A DNA stretch of 64,000 nt from Hymenoscyphus infarciens (GCA_001414345.1 LLCB01000118.1:62001-126000); one strand, 5' to 3'; numbered from the stretch's first letter, positions 42,971 through 55,070 are shown. Notes: a model not told the origin generated them from the letters alone. Program-made: numbers and translations.

Positions 42971-44151
42971 ATGGGACCTATAGCCACCCCCCTCTCAACC
43001 CTTCTGGGCATTGAACATCCAATTCTGCTAGCGGGAATGGCCCGTACCTCTGGTAAGTAATCAATTTACCCAGAGCTCAAGTGTTGGATCAGAGGCCTCA
43101 AGCCATATCCCCCCTCGCTTCAACCACCCAACACAACAACCAAAACACACATCTCAATCCCTCAAGAACACAAAACTAATTCCCATCAGGTGGTCCCTTA
43201 GCAGCAGCAGTCTCCAACGCCGGCGGATTGGGCTGCATAGGAGGTCTTGGATATACACCAGAGCAACTACGAGAAATAATCCACTCCCTAAAAGCCTCTC
43301 TCTCCTCCCCTCACCTCCCCTTCGGCGTCGACCTCGCCCTCCCAAAAGTCGGCGAAGGAGCCCGAAAAACAAACCACGATTACACACACGGCCAACTCGA
43401 CGACCTAATAACAGTAACCATAGAAGAGGGTGCAAAACTCTTCATATCTGCCGTTGGTGTGCCCCCAAAATATATCATTGAGAGATTACATGATGCCGGG
43501 ATTTTGGTGATGAATATGGTGGGACATCCTAAGCATGCGAAGAAAGCGTTGGATGCGGGGGTTGATATTGTGTGCGCACAGGGAGGGGAGGGGGGAGGAC
43601 ATACGGGGGATGTGCCGAATTCTATTTTGATTCCTGCTGTGGTTGATGTTGCGAGGTTGTATAAGCCTAAGATGTTGAAGGGGGAAACTGCTTTGGTTGT
43701 TGCAGCAGGAGGAATATATAACGGGCGAAGTCTGGCGAGCAGCTTAATGCAGGGAGCTGCTGGTGTCTGGGTAGGAACAAGATTCGTGGCTTGTACGGAG
43801 GCGGGGTGTAGTGAGCAGCATAAAGAGAGTGTGGTGAGTGCAAGGTTTGAGGATACGATGAGGACTTTAGCCGTTAGTGGAAGACCGTTGAGGGTTAGGA
43901 GGAATGAGTGGATTGATAAGTGGGAAGCTCAGCCGGAGAAGATTAAGGAGTTGACGGAGAAGGGCGTCGTTCCTATTGAGTATGATTTTGATCAGGGGAA
44001 TGAGGTAGATATTCCTCATTTGATGGGTGTTGTTGCTGGTGTCATTGATGAGATAAAGCCGGCGAAGGCTATCGTGGATGAGATGGTTGGGGAAGCGGTC
44101 GAGATGTTGAAACAGGGCCAGACTTTCTTGGGTGGGAAAAGTAAGTTGTGA
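42971..44151 (+). CDS. Nitronate monooxygenase / 2-nitropropane dioxygenase family (347 aa)
   Basis: FMN-dependent TIM-barrel enzyme that oxidises alkyl nitronates. Two exons, 42971-43052 and 43190-44151, joined as TCT G|GT GGT. The 137-nt intron is longer than most here. Motifs: PILLAGMARTSGGPLAAAVS, SNAGGLGCIGG (flavin phosphate region), GVDLALPK, VGVPPKYIIERLHDAG, MVGHPKHAKKALDAGVD, the AQGGEGGGHTG loop (the family's active-site His segment) and ALVVAAGGIYNGRSLASSLM, then GAAGVWVGTRFVACTEAG. The protein is full-length. Its start MGPIATPLSTLLGIEHPI is usual in fungal members. The physiological substrate is not predictable. Likely cytosolic or peroxisomal; no clear PTS1 (ends GGKSKL, and SKL would be a peroxisomal signal: the last three residues are in fact S-K-L). 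Confidence 0.93.
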
Positions 44152-44535
44152 TTGTAACCATATATACCAATTTAGTCAATACCAATTTTTTGTATAAATC
44201 CCCGACTTGTCTTGTAGGATATACGATTAGCAAAACACGAAAAGAAATGCTCGCTCATTTCCGAGTACATGCACATGTATAAAAGGAGAGAGAGAGAGCA
44301 AGAAGAAAAGTATACGATTAGGCTTTCTTTCTAAAGATCTTTCTTGCATTTCGCCTAGATTGCTCACCATTACCAACCTTCCAAGAGTTCCAGCAGCGAG
44401 CACTTCGCATACTTTTATGACGCCATTCATATGCCCACCATTTACAAGTTCCCATAATAACCACCCAAAAGACTATGCTCCTAACCCAATAGAAAAAATT
44501 GAAATTACTCCTTTCCTATTATCCACAGCTCCCTC
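44152..44535. other. Intergenic, convergent
   Basis: A 384-bp spacer between the nitronate monooxygenase stop and the minus-strand acidic-protein stop. A GAGAGAGAGAG run lies at about 44286-44298. No gene. Confidence 0.5.
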
Positions 44536-45852
44536 TCAGCCAAAATTCGGTAACCTTGCAGGTACGAACTCACTCCCTGACTGATCCTCATTCGAAGATT
44601 CGCTCTTCATATCATCTTTGTTTGATGTGGTGGGTATATATTCTGTATCTTCAGTATCATCGACTTCAACATCCACAGCGGGTGAGTCTTCAACTGGACC
44701 TTTGTTTTCCGACATAGATACTGTGGTATCTTCAACATGAAGTCCACGTTCCATTGCTAGTCTTGCAGCAGCTTGTCGCTTTCTTTCCACCTCGTCATCT
44801 TCTTCCCGTCTGACTCTTTCCTCTTCTTGCTGTAAATCCGTCAATGAAGGCGCATCAACTCCATCTGGAGAAGAGATATCAGGATTATCCGCTAGAGATG
44901 TTGCTGAAGCAGCATTAACCCCGGCCAAAGTGAATACTGATTGTGATGAAGCGGCTCTCCTAGACATGGTTCTTGATGTATTTCTCAATCCTGCTGGTCT
45001 TTTGCCCTTGCTACTTCGTGTCTTTCCGCTGCTCTTATCGTCCGTATTTGAATTCGTTCCTCGTCTTTCCAGAACCATCGCAAATTCGTCGGGCAGTGGA
45101 ACTGCATCGTCCTCTCCATCACTGGGAAACAAATCTCCCCGCGACCGGAATGAGTCTGACGTCTCGCCAGAGCTCGTCGTCGAACTTCGCTGCCTCCTGT
45201 GTCCCTTATCATGCGGTCCATCATTATCACTCTCGTCATCCGGCATCAACGGCTCCCCCTCCTCGTCCACATATTCCGACCTCGAAGCCCCAGGATGCTC
45301 CTGCAGATCTGCCGCACTAGGTTTATATCTCAGCGTCCCCCCAAGTTTGAAAGGCAACCGCCCCAGAAACCCCAAACTATTCGTACTCGGGATAATAGTC
45401 GGATCAGGTTCCAAACTCTTCCGTCCGGGTCTGTTCCTCGTCCCATAACTCATCCCCCTCTTCCTGCTCGGCGCCTGATCGCTAACACCCTTATTCCCAC
45501 TACGCGATCCGCTACCCGCAAGCAATCGATCCAATTCATCATTTCCCCAGCCCCCCAACACACCACCTACACCCTCATCTTCATCCCAATCATCGTAGAA
45601 GTCAAAACTAAGTTCCGCTCTCCCTCTCGTGCGTCCCCTTTCTCTCAATCGCCTGGCGCGCTCGTCGCGATCGGGGAAACAGGCTCCGGTACATTGTTCG
45701 AAGCCCGACGCGATGGAGGATAGACAAGGGTGTATATATCGATGTTGAAAGGTCCAGATACCAGCAGCAGCCGTTTCCGTCGCGGATTCCGCATTCTGCG
45801 AGAACTGGTTCCAGGTTTGTCGGATGCGAGGATCTTCAAGTAGAGGTGCCAT
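44536..45852 (-). CDS. Acidic Ser-rich hypothetical protein, fungal (438 aa)
   Basis: A single exon. I chose the ATG at 45852 (MAPLLEDPRIRQTWNQFSQN) because the upstream in-frame ATG adds 21 poorly ordered residues. The N-terminal ~90 residues look ordered (GIWTFQHRYIHPCLSSI, then FEQCTGACFPDRDERARRLR, a Cys-containing segment). A phospho-site-rich disordered region follows: ELSFDFYDDWDEDEG, GFLGRLPFKLGGTLRYKPSAAD, and many SS/SD clusters. A charged helix (QQEEERVRREEDDEVERKRQ) lies near residue 360 and an acidic tail ends the protein. The pattern suggests a regulatory or scaffold protein. I do not recognise the family. Confidence 0.7.
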   Translation of the reverse strand: MAPLLEDPRIRQTWNQFSQNAESATETAAAGIWTFQHRYIHPCLSSIASGFEQCTGACFPDRDERARRLRERGRTRGRAELSFDFYDDWDEDEGVGGVLGGWGNDELDRLLAGSGSRSGNKGVSDQAPSRKRGMSYGTRNRPGRKSLEPDPTIIPSTNSLGFLGRLPFKLGGTLRYKPSAADLQEHPGASRSEYVDEEGEPLMPDDESDNDGPHDKGHRRQRSSTTSSGETSDSFRSRGDLFPSDGEDDAVPLPDEFAMVLERRGTNSNTDDKSSGKTRSSKGKRPAGLRNTSRTMSRRAASSQSVFTLAGVNAASATSLADNPDISSPDGVDAPSLTDLQQEEERVRREEDDEVERKRQAAARLAMERGLHVEDTTVSMSENKGPVEDSPAVDVEVDDTEDTEYIPTTSNKDDMKSESSNEDQSGSEFVPARLPNFG

Positions 45853-46487
45853 GTTGATAGTTTCCGTCTGAAGTGAGTCTAGATTCCAGCTGTCTGTTCT
45901 GGGAAGATGTCTCAAGATTGGGTGATTGATAGGTCGACTAAACTATTGCGACCTGGTCCTCAATTCGTGGGCTCGTGGATACAAGCAACGAGGCATATCC
46001 GTCAACTTGGGCTTTGGAGGGGTTCACGGGGTTGTGGAGTATCTCCATGCTTTTGGGCGGCTTGGACTCTCCGGGGCCTGATGCCGCTAATGTTTTAGCG
46101 TATCCGAATATAGTCCGGGGTCTTTCCCGTCGGTTGCGCTGTGGCGAGGCTGTAAGGCTGAGTTGAACAGCCAGAGGCCAATTGAACAAAATGTCCCAAA
46201 CCCCTTTTGACCCAAGTATAGTGATGCTTTTAGTAAAAGGGGCTGTCGAGGTCCATCAGCAAAAACAAGCAGGAAAAGTTCTCTACGCTATTTTCTTGTC
46301 ACGTTCAATATCTGAAGACTTCCATCATCGTTGCGCTGCCACGAGACCCCATATCGGTGCTTCGTCACTTCACTTATACTTTTGTATGAACATACATGAC
46401 TACAGTATAGGCGATTTACAGTCAGTATGTGAATACGGAGCTCATAACGCTGATTGTAACGTGCTACTCGCTCAACTTAAGATACAA
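45853..46487. other. Intergenic
   Basis: Spacer between two tandem minus-strand genes. No supported gene. Confidence 0.45.
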
Positions 46488-48497
46488 TTAATGCTTAATG
46501 CCATTTGCAGTAACAGTAGCAGCAACGAGCCCATTAGCAGCTGAGAGTGGTGCAGGAGGAGGGACGGGACCAAACGGTTTTGCCGCTTGTTGAAGATGCA
46601 ATTCCTCCTCGGTGTCTTCATCGTACTCTCCCTCCTCACTACCCTCTTCATCTCCATCCTCGGCCTCTTCGTCCTCATACTCGTACTCACTCTCCGTGCC
46701 CTCCATATCCCCTTCTCGGAATTCCCCTTCGACACTTCCTTCAGCCATTCCCATCATACCACCGGCTACGCCCCTGCCTTGCTTCTGCATTTGATTGATG
46801 ATACTCGTTAGCTTATCATTCTTTTTGCGCAAAGCTTCTTGATCTTCATTGCTCTTTGTTCGTTCTTGGGCCATCTTTAGGATATTCTGGTTGGTCAAAT
46901 CGTGCTTCCGGGTAAGATTCATATTTTCCTTTTCCAGTCGCTTGGTCTTCTTAGACATGTCTTCCATTTCCTTTCGGAAGGTAAGAAATAAGTCATTACT
47001 GTTGTTGAGAGTATCCTCGACCTAGGAAACTATTAGTCCCGCCCGCAACCTGTACTTGAAAAATTGGATAGTGTGTACCCAATTCAAAAAAGCGCCTGGG
47101 CTTACCTGTTTGAACTTCTCGACGTAAATATTAAGTTGATTTCGAAGCTCATTTTCGGTTTTAGAGAAGGTCAAAACCTGGGTGTTCAGGGCTTTCGATC
47201 GAGAAACTTCCGCCTCGGCTGCCTTGCGTTCGCGGTCGAATCTTGCCATATTATATTGTACTTCTAGTTCCTTGGCGCGCATGAGAGAGTGAAAATGGAG
47301 CTCTCTCAACTCATACTGATCGATCAATGATTTGAAGCGTTGTTTAAATCTATACTGGTTAGAATAATTTCTTGGATGAGGATCAGCGTTTCACGAACAA
47401 ATCTTCCACCTCTATATTAACAATCTGCGCCTGCGGGTGATCCTTTGCCTCTTGGTAGTCTTGGAGTTGCCATAGGAGTTGCCTGAACTTTTCATCCCAA
47501 GATTCATGACTGCTTTTCTCGGAATCCTGGTAACCTCTGTTCTCGGCCTATTTTAAGCTGTCAGTACTTGGACCAGCCAGAAGCGCAAATTCCAAATCGA
47601 ACCTTCAACTTGTTGTTCTCCTTTTGCAATTCTCTACACAAAGTTTCCAGCTTCTGCTTCATACTGGTCTGTTTGCTGAGTTCGTTCGTCCTTTGATCCT
47701 TTTCCTTTTGCAATTCATCTGCCCGTTTCTGATTCTTCCGGCTCTTTCGCTCCCATCGTTTTACATCGGTCAGGTGTTCGGTGACTCGTTTCTGAAGGAA
47801 ATCAATCTTCTGCAAGTCGTCCATCTTCGAGGTAAGAGTGTTGAGTTCGCGATTTGCTCGTTTGACCTCTCGTTCTTCATTATACGTTAGCAAAATATCG
47901 CCATCTCAACACCTAGTAGCAAAAAATGTGCAAACTTCAATCTACGTTTGTCCTCCTATGAGGAGGCGGCATGTCCCCACAGCTAGATGAATGTGCTTGG
48001 AACTCGCAACGGCTTCTTGACATTGGAGAGCACGACCGTGGCCTTGCCACAGCTCGCCTTATGTTTGCCCATTACGTTTCCCTCTCTCCCAAATTCTGTG
48101 CAACTCGATTTGTTCTTTGGAGAGACCGGCAAAGTGTCCCCCGTACGAAAAGCACACTTGCCACCTGGTGGGGAAAAATTCAAGCGCATGGAGTATCAAA
48201 AGGGCAAGACCAACCAATTTCGGCCTCCTGCTCCTTGTCCTCGGCAGCTCCCAGTTCCAACTGCGAGATCTTTGCGGCGAGCAATTTCGAGGTTTCGTTT
48301 GGGTCCGTCGCTTTCTTCTGCTTTCCTTTTTTGGCCGCATTTGCCGCTCCGGAGTGTTGGTGCGAACCGGCATCGTGATGGTGGTGATTGTGTCCGTTCG
48401 TATAGGGGGGATCGGTATGCGAATGGTTGGTAGGAATGGATGAGGGTCTCGAGCTCGCAGGTACTGAGGTGGTCGTGGGATTGACGGTGGTCGACAT
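46488..48497 (-). CDS. Taxilin-family coiled-coil protein (493 aa)
   Basis: Taxilins bind syntaxins and nascent-polypeptide-associated complex in animals; the role in fungi is less clear. Five exons: 48497-48215, 47874-47603, 47547-47399, 47349-47106 and 47021-46488. The phases fit, though the donors of introns 1-3 are weak (GTTGGT, GTTCGA, GTTCGT). The N-terminal 95 residues are His/Ser/Thr-rich and end with AKISQLELGAAEDKEQEAEI. The taxilin coiled coil follows: REVKRANRELNTLTSKMDDL, LETLCRELQKENNKLK (the family's hallmark), then FKQRFKSLIDQYELRELHFH and DQEALRKKNDKLTSIINQMQ. The C-terminal ~100 residues are strongly acidic and rich in Glu-Tyr-Glu-type repeats. Intron 1 is 340 nt. Confidence 0.88.
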
Positions 48498-49302
48498 GTT
48501 GCATCTGAATGAAGATAGGTTGTTATTTCGTTCGGAGTCGGGGTGGAAAGCTAGCTGGCGCGCATGCACAGCTGCCGAATTCAGATCCGCTGGCGACGTT
48601 GAGGAGATGTCGAGATTTCGAAGATGTCGAGATGTCGAGATCTCGAAGTCGTCCTCAAGCTTCAGGTCCCCGTAAATGCGGTTGCGACAATGATGTTCCT
48701 CCTATGTATAGATCTGACGTCTTGGGTCCTTGAGTCTCGAGGAAGATGTTGCAGCAGATTGACCTTAATTCCGATCGAGACTAGCGGGCAAAGCGGCGCC
48801 AGTTTCGAAATTGGGAGGAAAGTGCAGATGTCGATGTCAGTGAAGCGTGTCAACCAGAGCCAGACCTTGTGGAAATGCGCGATGAGGTAACGACGGGGGG
48901 CAACCATATAACTTATTCTTAGATCTCTACAGTCGCATTGTTTACTTTTACGAGTGGTGATGCCTTCTATTCCTCTGATGTTTCCTGCCACACCAGATTT
49001 CCATTTCCAACCTGTCAGGTTTAGCTTGGCCTGGCCAAAGTGGAGGCGGAAGTGAAGGGTCAGTCATGCGCTAAGGTACAGGGTTGGCCAGTTTTGTGCA
49101 GTTATGCAAGTAGGCTAGGCTAGCTAGCCTGGACTGCACAAAATGAATTGTGCTGCCACGCGAGGCTGCAGGAGCATCATAATCGGTACGGGGACTGAGT
49201 GATCTTCTACTTTTTGTCAAGGACTCATACTCAACTGTACACCACTTTCTTTTCATCTTTTTTTGTGTTACAAATTCTTCCTTCACCACCAACATACCCA
49301 TA
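48498..49302. promoter_or_regulatory. Divergent promoter: taxilin / CYM1
   Basis: An 805-bp bidirectional spacer. A short tandem run of GATGTCGAGAT-like units lies near 48605-48650 (four to five imperfect copies). No gene. Confidence 0.5.
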
Positions 49303-52300
49303 ATGCTGCGAAGCGCCACCAAGAGCGCAGTACGAAAGGGAGTGACGGAAATCTCCCAATACCCCAAGCCAGGCGATAAACTACACGGCTTCACGCTACT
49401 TCGTTCTAAGCATGTACCCGAACTCGAGTTGACGGCCTTGCACTTGCAACATGACAAGACCGGTGCCGACTATCTACATGTGGCTCGAGAGGACAAGAAC
49501 AATGTCTTCTCTATTGGCTTCAAGACAAATCCACCGGATGATACAGGAATTCCCCATATTCTGGAGCATACAACATTATGTGGGAGTGAGAAGTAATAAA
49601 GCAATTCAATTTATTTTCTATTATATATGCTAACACTTCCTCGAAGATATCCTATACGCGATCCTTTCTTCAAGATGCTACCACGAACCCTTTCGAATTT
49701 CATGAATGCCTTTACAGCTTCCGACCATACCTTTTATCCATTCTCCACAACCAACGAGCAAGATTTCAAGAATTTAATGTCGGTATATCTCGACGCTACA
49801 TTACATCCATTATTGAAGCGAAGCGATTTCACACAAGAAGGATGGAGGATTGGCCCACAGAATCCAAAGGTTGCTCTGGAAGGAGAGGCAGTAAACCCAG
49901 ACGACTCAAAATTGGTCTTCAAGGGCGTGGTATACAACGAGATGAAGGGTCAGATGTCAGATGCGGGATATCTTTATTATATTCGATTTCAGGACCATAT
50001 ATTCCCCGCTATCAACAACTCTGGGGGCGATCCCCAAAAGATGACCGAACTCACATATGAACAATTGAAGCAATTCCACGCAGAACATTACCACCCAAGT
50101 AACGCAAAGGTCTTCACATATGGTGATATGCCCCTAGGGGATCATCTGAAGGAGGTTAATGCCCAATTGAACGCTTTCAACAAGATTCAAGGAGATTTTG
50201 AGATCCGACGACCAATTGACCTCAGTGGTGGTCCCGAAACTGTCACTGTCTCTGGACCCATCGACCCACTCGTTCCCCAGGACATGCAATATAAGACTTC
50301 AACGTCATGGCTATTGGGAGATACTACCAATATTTTGGAGAATTTCTCCTTGGGACTATTATCTGCCTTGCTTATGGACGGTTATGGATCGCCATTGTAT
50401 CGAAACTTGATTGAAGCTGGTTTGGGCACAGAATGGAGTCCAAATAGCGGTTTTGACGGTTCAGGAAGAATCAGCATGTTCTCAATAGGCCTAACTGGTG
50501 TAAAAGAGGCCGATGTACCCAAAGTCAAAGAGGCAATCCACAAAACCTTCAAGGAAGCCCACCAGAATGGATTTGATCATTCCAAAATTGATGGATATCT
50601 CCACCAATTGGAACTGAGCTTGAAGCACAAAACAGCAAAATTTGGCATGTCGTTGATGCACAGGATCAAGCCCCAATGGTTTGAGGGGGTTGACCCATTT
50701 GAGTCTCTGGCTTGGAACGATACCGTTTCAGCATTCGAGGCAAAGCTTTCTGAAGGAGGCTACCTCGAAGGGCTGTTGGAGAAGTATCTTTTGAACGACA
50801 ACACTCTTACGTTCACAATGACTCCTTCCACGACATACGCAAATGAGCTTGTTGAAGAAGAGGCTACTCGACTTGCAACTAAAATCGCTGAAGTCACAAA
50901 AAGTGCTGGAGGTGAGGCAGAAGCTCGAGCTCAATTGGAAAAACAGGAACTTGAACTTCTTGAAGAACAAGGGAAATCCAACACGCAAGATCTCAGCTGT
51001 TTGCCAAGTGTTTATGTGAAGGATATTCCCCGACAAGGCGAGACTGTTCAATTGAGAAATTCAAAAATTGACAAAGTCGACGTGCAATGGAGGGAGGCAC
51101 CAACCAACGGTCTGACATACTTCAGAGCGGTCAACACTTTCGAGAATTTACCAGAGGAACTCAGAGCTCTTATTCCTCTTTTTACCGATTCGATCATGCG
51201 CTTAGGAACTAAGAGCAAAACGATGGAGCAGCTTGAGGATCTTATTAAGCTGAAGACCGGTGGTGTTGGTACTGGATATTATGTTTCATCTTCTCCATTC
51301 GACTTCAAGTCATCTACAGAGGGTTTGAGCTTTTCGGGAACTGCTTTGGACCGCAATGTCCCCGAAATGTTTCAACTGCTACAAACTCTCGTCCTTGAAA
51401 CCGACTTTGATAGCGCTGAAGCTCAGTCTCGCATCAGACAACTTTTGCAGGGCGGTGCTGATGGTGCTGTGAACAACATAGCGTCATCTGGTCACGTATA
51501 TGCAAGAGGTGTTGCCGAAGCTGCAATTTCAAGCTACGGCCAGTTGCGAGAGCAAGTCGGTGGTTTGTCGCAGATAAAACTCATCACATCTTTGGCTTCA
51601 AGACCAGAGTCCGAAGGCCTCGCCGATGTGATTGAAAAGCTCAAGGCCATCCAAAAGCTTGCCTTCTCGGGATTCAGCACATTCCGTACTGCCATCACAT
51701 GTGGTAGTGAAAGCGTCTCAAACAACGAGGCCTTGCTCCAGAAATTCCTCTCGTCCTTACCTGGCAGTACAACCCCATCTCCCGTCGCCAAAGCCCTCGA
51801 ATTTTCACGAAATCCCAAAACTTTCTTCCCTCTCCCATATCAAGTATACTACGGAGCCCTAGCCCTCCCAACAGTCTCGTACACCTCTCCCTCTGGCGCC
51901 CCTCTCCAAATTCTCTCCCAACTCCTCACACACAAACATCTCCACCACGAGATCCGCGAAAAAGGAGGCGCATACGGCGGAGGAGCCTACTCCAAAGGTC
52001 TCAATGGTGTCTTTGGATTCTACTCTTACCGTGACCCTAATCCTGAGAATACCATGACTATCATGCGGAATGCAGGACAATGGGCGGTTGATAAACAATG
52101 GTCTGCGCAGGATCTTGAGGAGGCTAAGCTTTCGGTTTTCCAGAGCGTGGATGCGCCTAGGAGTGTTAGTGATGAGGGGATGACGAGGTTTTTGTCGGGG
52201 GTTACGGATGAGATGCAGCAGACGCGTAGGGAGCAATTGCTTGATGTTACGCCGGAACAAGTTAGGGATGTGGCGCAGAAGTATGTTGTTGATGCCCTAG

Positions 52301-52437
52301 AGAAGGGCGAGGGAAGTATGGTTTTCCTTGGGGAGAAGAAGGCGTGGGTGGGGGGTGAGTGGGAGGTTAGGGAGCTGGGGATGGAGGGGAAGACTGAGAC
52401 GGAGTTTATTGATGAGGATGAGGTTAAGGAGGGTTGA
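49303..52437 (+). CDS. CYM1: Mitochondrial presequence protease CYM1/PreP (1026 aa)
   Basis: M16C zinc metallopeptidase of the mitochondrial matrix that degrades cleaved targeting peptides. Two exons, 49303-49592 and 49647-52437; the 54-nt intron has a CTAAC branch site. The N-terminus ([20 protein letters not shown]) is a basic amphipathic presequence. The inverted zinc motif HILEH gives H85, E88 and H89, and the distal zinc ligand is E195 in [12 protein letters not shown]. Further family motifs: [28 protein letters not shown] (read across 49665-49740) and the C-terminal-half segment [13 protein letters not shown] with the catalytic-chamber Arg/Tyr region. Length is that of fungal PreP. The tail is acidic ([14 protein letters not shown]). 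Confidence 0.95.
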
Positions 52438-52674
52438 GTTATGAGAAGGTTGATGGTGGGTTGTATATAAATGTATTATTGTATTCCACTCTGGTGTGTC
52501 GAAATGGAGGTGGATAGATACTTTGTATAAGTAGTAGATAGAGATGAAAAGTAAAATATATAATGATGAAATATTAAACATACATTTGTGATGCTAAATC
52601 AGAAGCTACACAACGACACGAAAGATGTGAGAATTATTCACCCCTGTTCATCCAACGCACGGCTCGCTTAGGTA
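52438..52674. other. CYM1 3' side and boundary to the repeat island
   Basis: Ordinary sequence for about 235 bp, then an abrupt change to AT-rich repeats at 52675. Confidence 0.5.
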
Positions 52675-52964
52675 CTACGGCATCCTAAACGCACCAAAAA
52701 GTCGGATTAACTAAATCGTAAATAGGAAATCGGAAATCGCAAATCGCAAAGTGTTATAAGTATAAAATATAATAGTTTTTAATTAAAGTTCCCGCTCCTT
52801 CCTTCTCCCCCCCTCCCCCCTCTCTCTATATTAAGACTAGATAGTCTTAACTATAATAACTAGCTAATTTAAGAATAAGGAGTAATAATATATATAATAG
52901 TAACATCGCCCCCTCGCTATCGTCTCCTTGCTATTATATTATATTCTTCCTAATATTTCTAGAT

Positions 52965-53033
<69 letters not shown>

Positions 53034-53378
53034 GAGGATTATTTACTACTTTTGCTAAACTCCTCTTACCTACGCTAGGAAAAACTTTCTACTGAAATGT
53101 TTACTCGCTTACTTACTCCCTCGCTCTCTCTCTCTCTCTCCTCTCTCTCTCTCCTCTCTCTTCTATACTTTTATATATATATATAATATACTAAAGAAGG
53201 AAAGAGTAGTAAGAGAGAGAGACTAAGAAGTATTAAAATACTCTTCTATCTCTTTTTTAATAAAAGGAGTAGATAATAATTTCAAGTCTTATATTTATGA
53301 TTTACGATTTATAATTTACGATTTAGTCGATTCCGACTTTTTAGTATATCTAGAACGCTCTAATTCAGGATGCCGTAG
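52675..53378. mobile_element. 704-bp inverted-repeat (MITE-like) element
   Basis: The left end reads CTACGGCATCCT...AAAAAGTCGG...ACTAAATCGTAAAT and the right end, on the complement, reads the same motifs in the same order (CTACGGCATCCT, AAAAAGTCGG, ACTAAATCGTAAAT). The right arm carries about 12 extra bases between the first two blocks. The interior is AT-rich, RIP-like, and holds a long (GA)n tract and CT-rich runs. No coding frame. No clear target-site duplication was found. The termini fit a non-autonomous DNA transposon. Confidence 0.6.
52971..53033. repeat. (GA)n microsatellite
   Basis: About 30 GA units with one interruption, inside the inverted-repeat element. A matching CT-rich run lies at about 53125-53162. 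Confidence 0.9.
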
Positions 53379-53949
53379 CTGCTTTAATTACTTTTAATCT
53401 GTAAAATCTTTTTTGTATAGAAATTTCCTAGTAAATTCCTCTAATATACTTAGGCGAGTTCTCTTTGTTATCTCGTGTCGAGGCGTCGTATATATCTCTA
53501 AAGCGATATAACCTCTTTTCTAATTATTTGAAAGTTTGAATATATATATATAATTCAATTTTATATACTTGAAAATAAACTTAAGATAGCAGTTTCAAGT
53601 TTTTATAATAGCCTTGCTATAGTTTTCTCTAATGTTTAGACTCGTATTATAGAGTATACTACGTAACTCTTAGCGCTAGTAGAGGAACCTATAGATAGCT
53701 TTAAGCGCCTTATACTCTCTTCTCTCTTTAGACGTTTTATATACTATATATTAATTATATTAAATCTATCTTCTTTTGAGCTTTAACTAGAGTAAGATAA
53801 CGAATCCTATTTAATATAATCTTTTCTATAATATAGTAGTAATACTATAATTCGATTCTAGATAAGCCTTTATTAAACGAACTCTTATACTTCTATATAC
53901 GCTCTATTATATATCTACTAATTCTTACTTCTATCTTATTTCTTATTAT

Positions 53950-54353
53950 AACGGCACGAAATACACACAACTACAGAAGAGGTATATAGGAGTGCGTTTG
54001 GCAGAATGACGTATGTAAATACTAGGCACTGATACGGAAGAAAAGGCTAAACTGGCCTTTTCTAACTCTAGGAGAGTAGGCTACTATATATAAGAGGTTT
54101 CAGACAATACAAAAAGGGGTACGAAACCGAACAACGACATACGTCGGCTGATATAAAAGCCCGAACCCTACGAAGTACGTCTGAAAGTCCGGACAGACGT
54201 ATAGACGTACGTAACCTTCCTAAATTAGATAATGCAAAACAACAACAGCCGAAAGCTAAATATACTGCCGAAAGCTAAATATACTACAGCTAAACCTTAT
54301 ATGCGGCAGGTACTCCCAGCTATCCAGGATGGCCTAGGTGACGGGCCATCACA
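53950..54353 (-). repeat. Putative LTR of a second retroelement, little RIP
   Basis: Read on the minus strand, CTCGAGGACGAGTC is followed by the polypurine tract AAGGGAGGGGGA (54354-54365) and then TGTGATGGCCCG. This is the usual order at the end of a Gypsy-type pol region, PPT and 3' LTR. The ~400 bp to the left keeps normal CA/TG content, unlike both sides. It contains a perfect TACGTCTG/CAGACGTA inverted repeat and a 19-bp tandem duplication (GCCGAAAGCTAAATATACT, about 54249-54285). The far end of the LTR is not defined. Confidence 0.45.
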
Positions 54354-54719
54354 TCCCCCTCCCTTGAAAAAGACTCGTCCTCGAGTCTGTCTATCTTATC
54401 ATTTAGGGTCGAATCGGGATGGTGTTAGTATTATATTTGTCGTATTTGTTGATTTTATTATAAGCGAGAAGGTCAATTTAGGTCTAAATCGTAGCTAACG
54501 TAGGTTTAAAGATGCTTTGTTTATCGAAATCGTAAGCGAGACGAAATGTCGGTCTTAAGTCGTAACCGACCCAGTTCGTAGATGCTTGCAAAATAGAGAC
54601 TTCGTTTCCAATCCTTCAATATTAAAGTAAGCATTCGCGTTCGCTAAAAGAGTGTGGTCCGATCCTGTCTAGTAGTCGGAGAAAGTTCAAAGTAAAATTA
54701 GAAAAAGTTTAAAAGTTCG

Positions 54720-54990
54720 GAGTAAAATTAGAGTAGAGTCGGAAGTCGTTCGGTTGAGAGGCAGTAATAACTTAGTTAAGAGCTTACTTCGAGAGCGTAC
54801 CGATTCGTATCCGATTCGAATTTGAATAAAAAAAGAGTGTAGGTTCGTCCGAACTGAAGTCAGCGGAAGTTTAAAGTAGAGTCGGATGGTGCTCGGTTAG
54901 GATTAATAGTAATAACTTAGTTAAGAGCTTACTTCTTTGTTTCGTCCTAATAGAAAGCGTATTTTAACTGATTCGCATCCGCTTTAAAGA
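54720..54990. repeat. Two copies of a ~100-bp repeat (third copy at 63462)
   Basis: The units share AGAGTCGGA, then AGTAATAACTTAGTTAAGAG and CTTACTTC. The first begins near 54725 and the second near 54870. A third, RIP-altered copy lies at 63462-63565 on the other side of the Copia element. Confidence 0.6.
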
Positions 54991-55070
54991 ATTTAAATAA
55001 AAAAGGAACTTCTGGCCTAGCTAGAAGTAAAAAGAAAGTAAAGAATATAAGACTCTATACCAGAGTCGGT

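Noticed and set aside
54232..54498. 88-codon plus-strand ORF in the LTR-like island
   Set aside because: It runs antisense across the polypurine tract and LTR junction and has no coding character.
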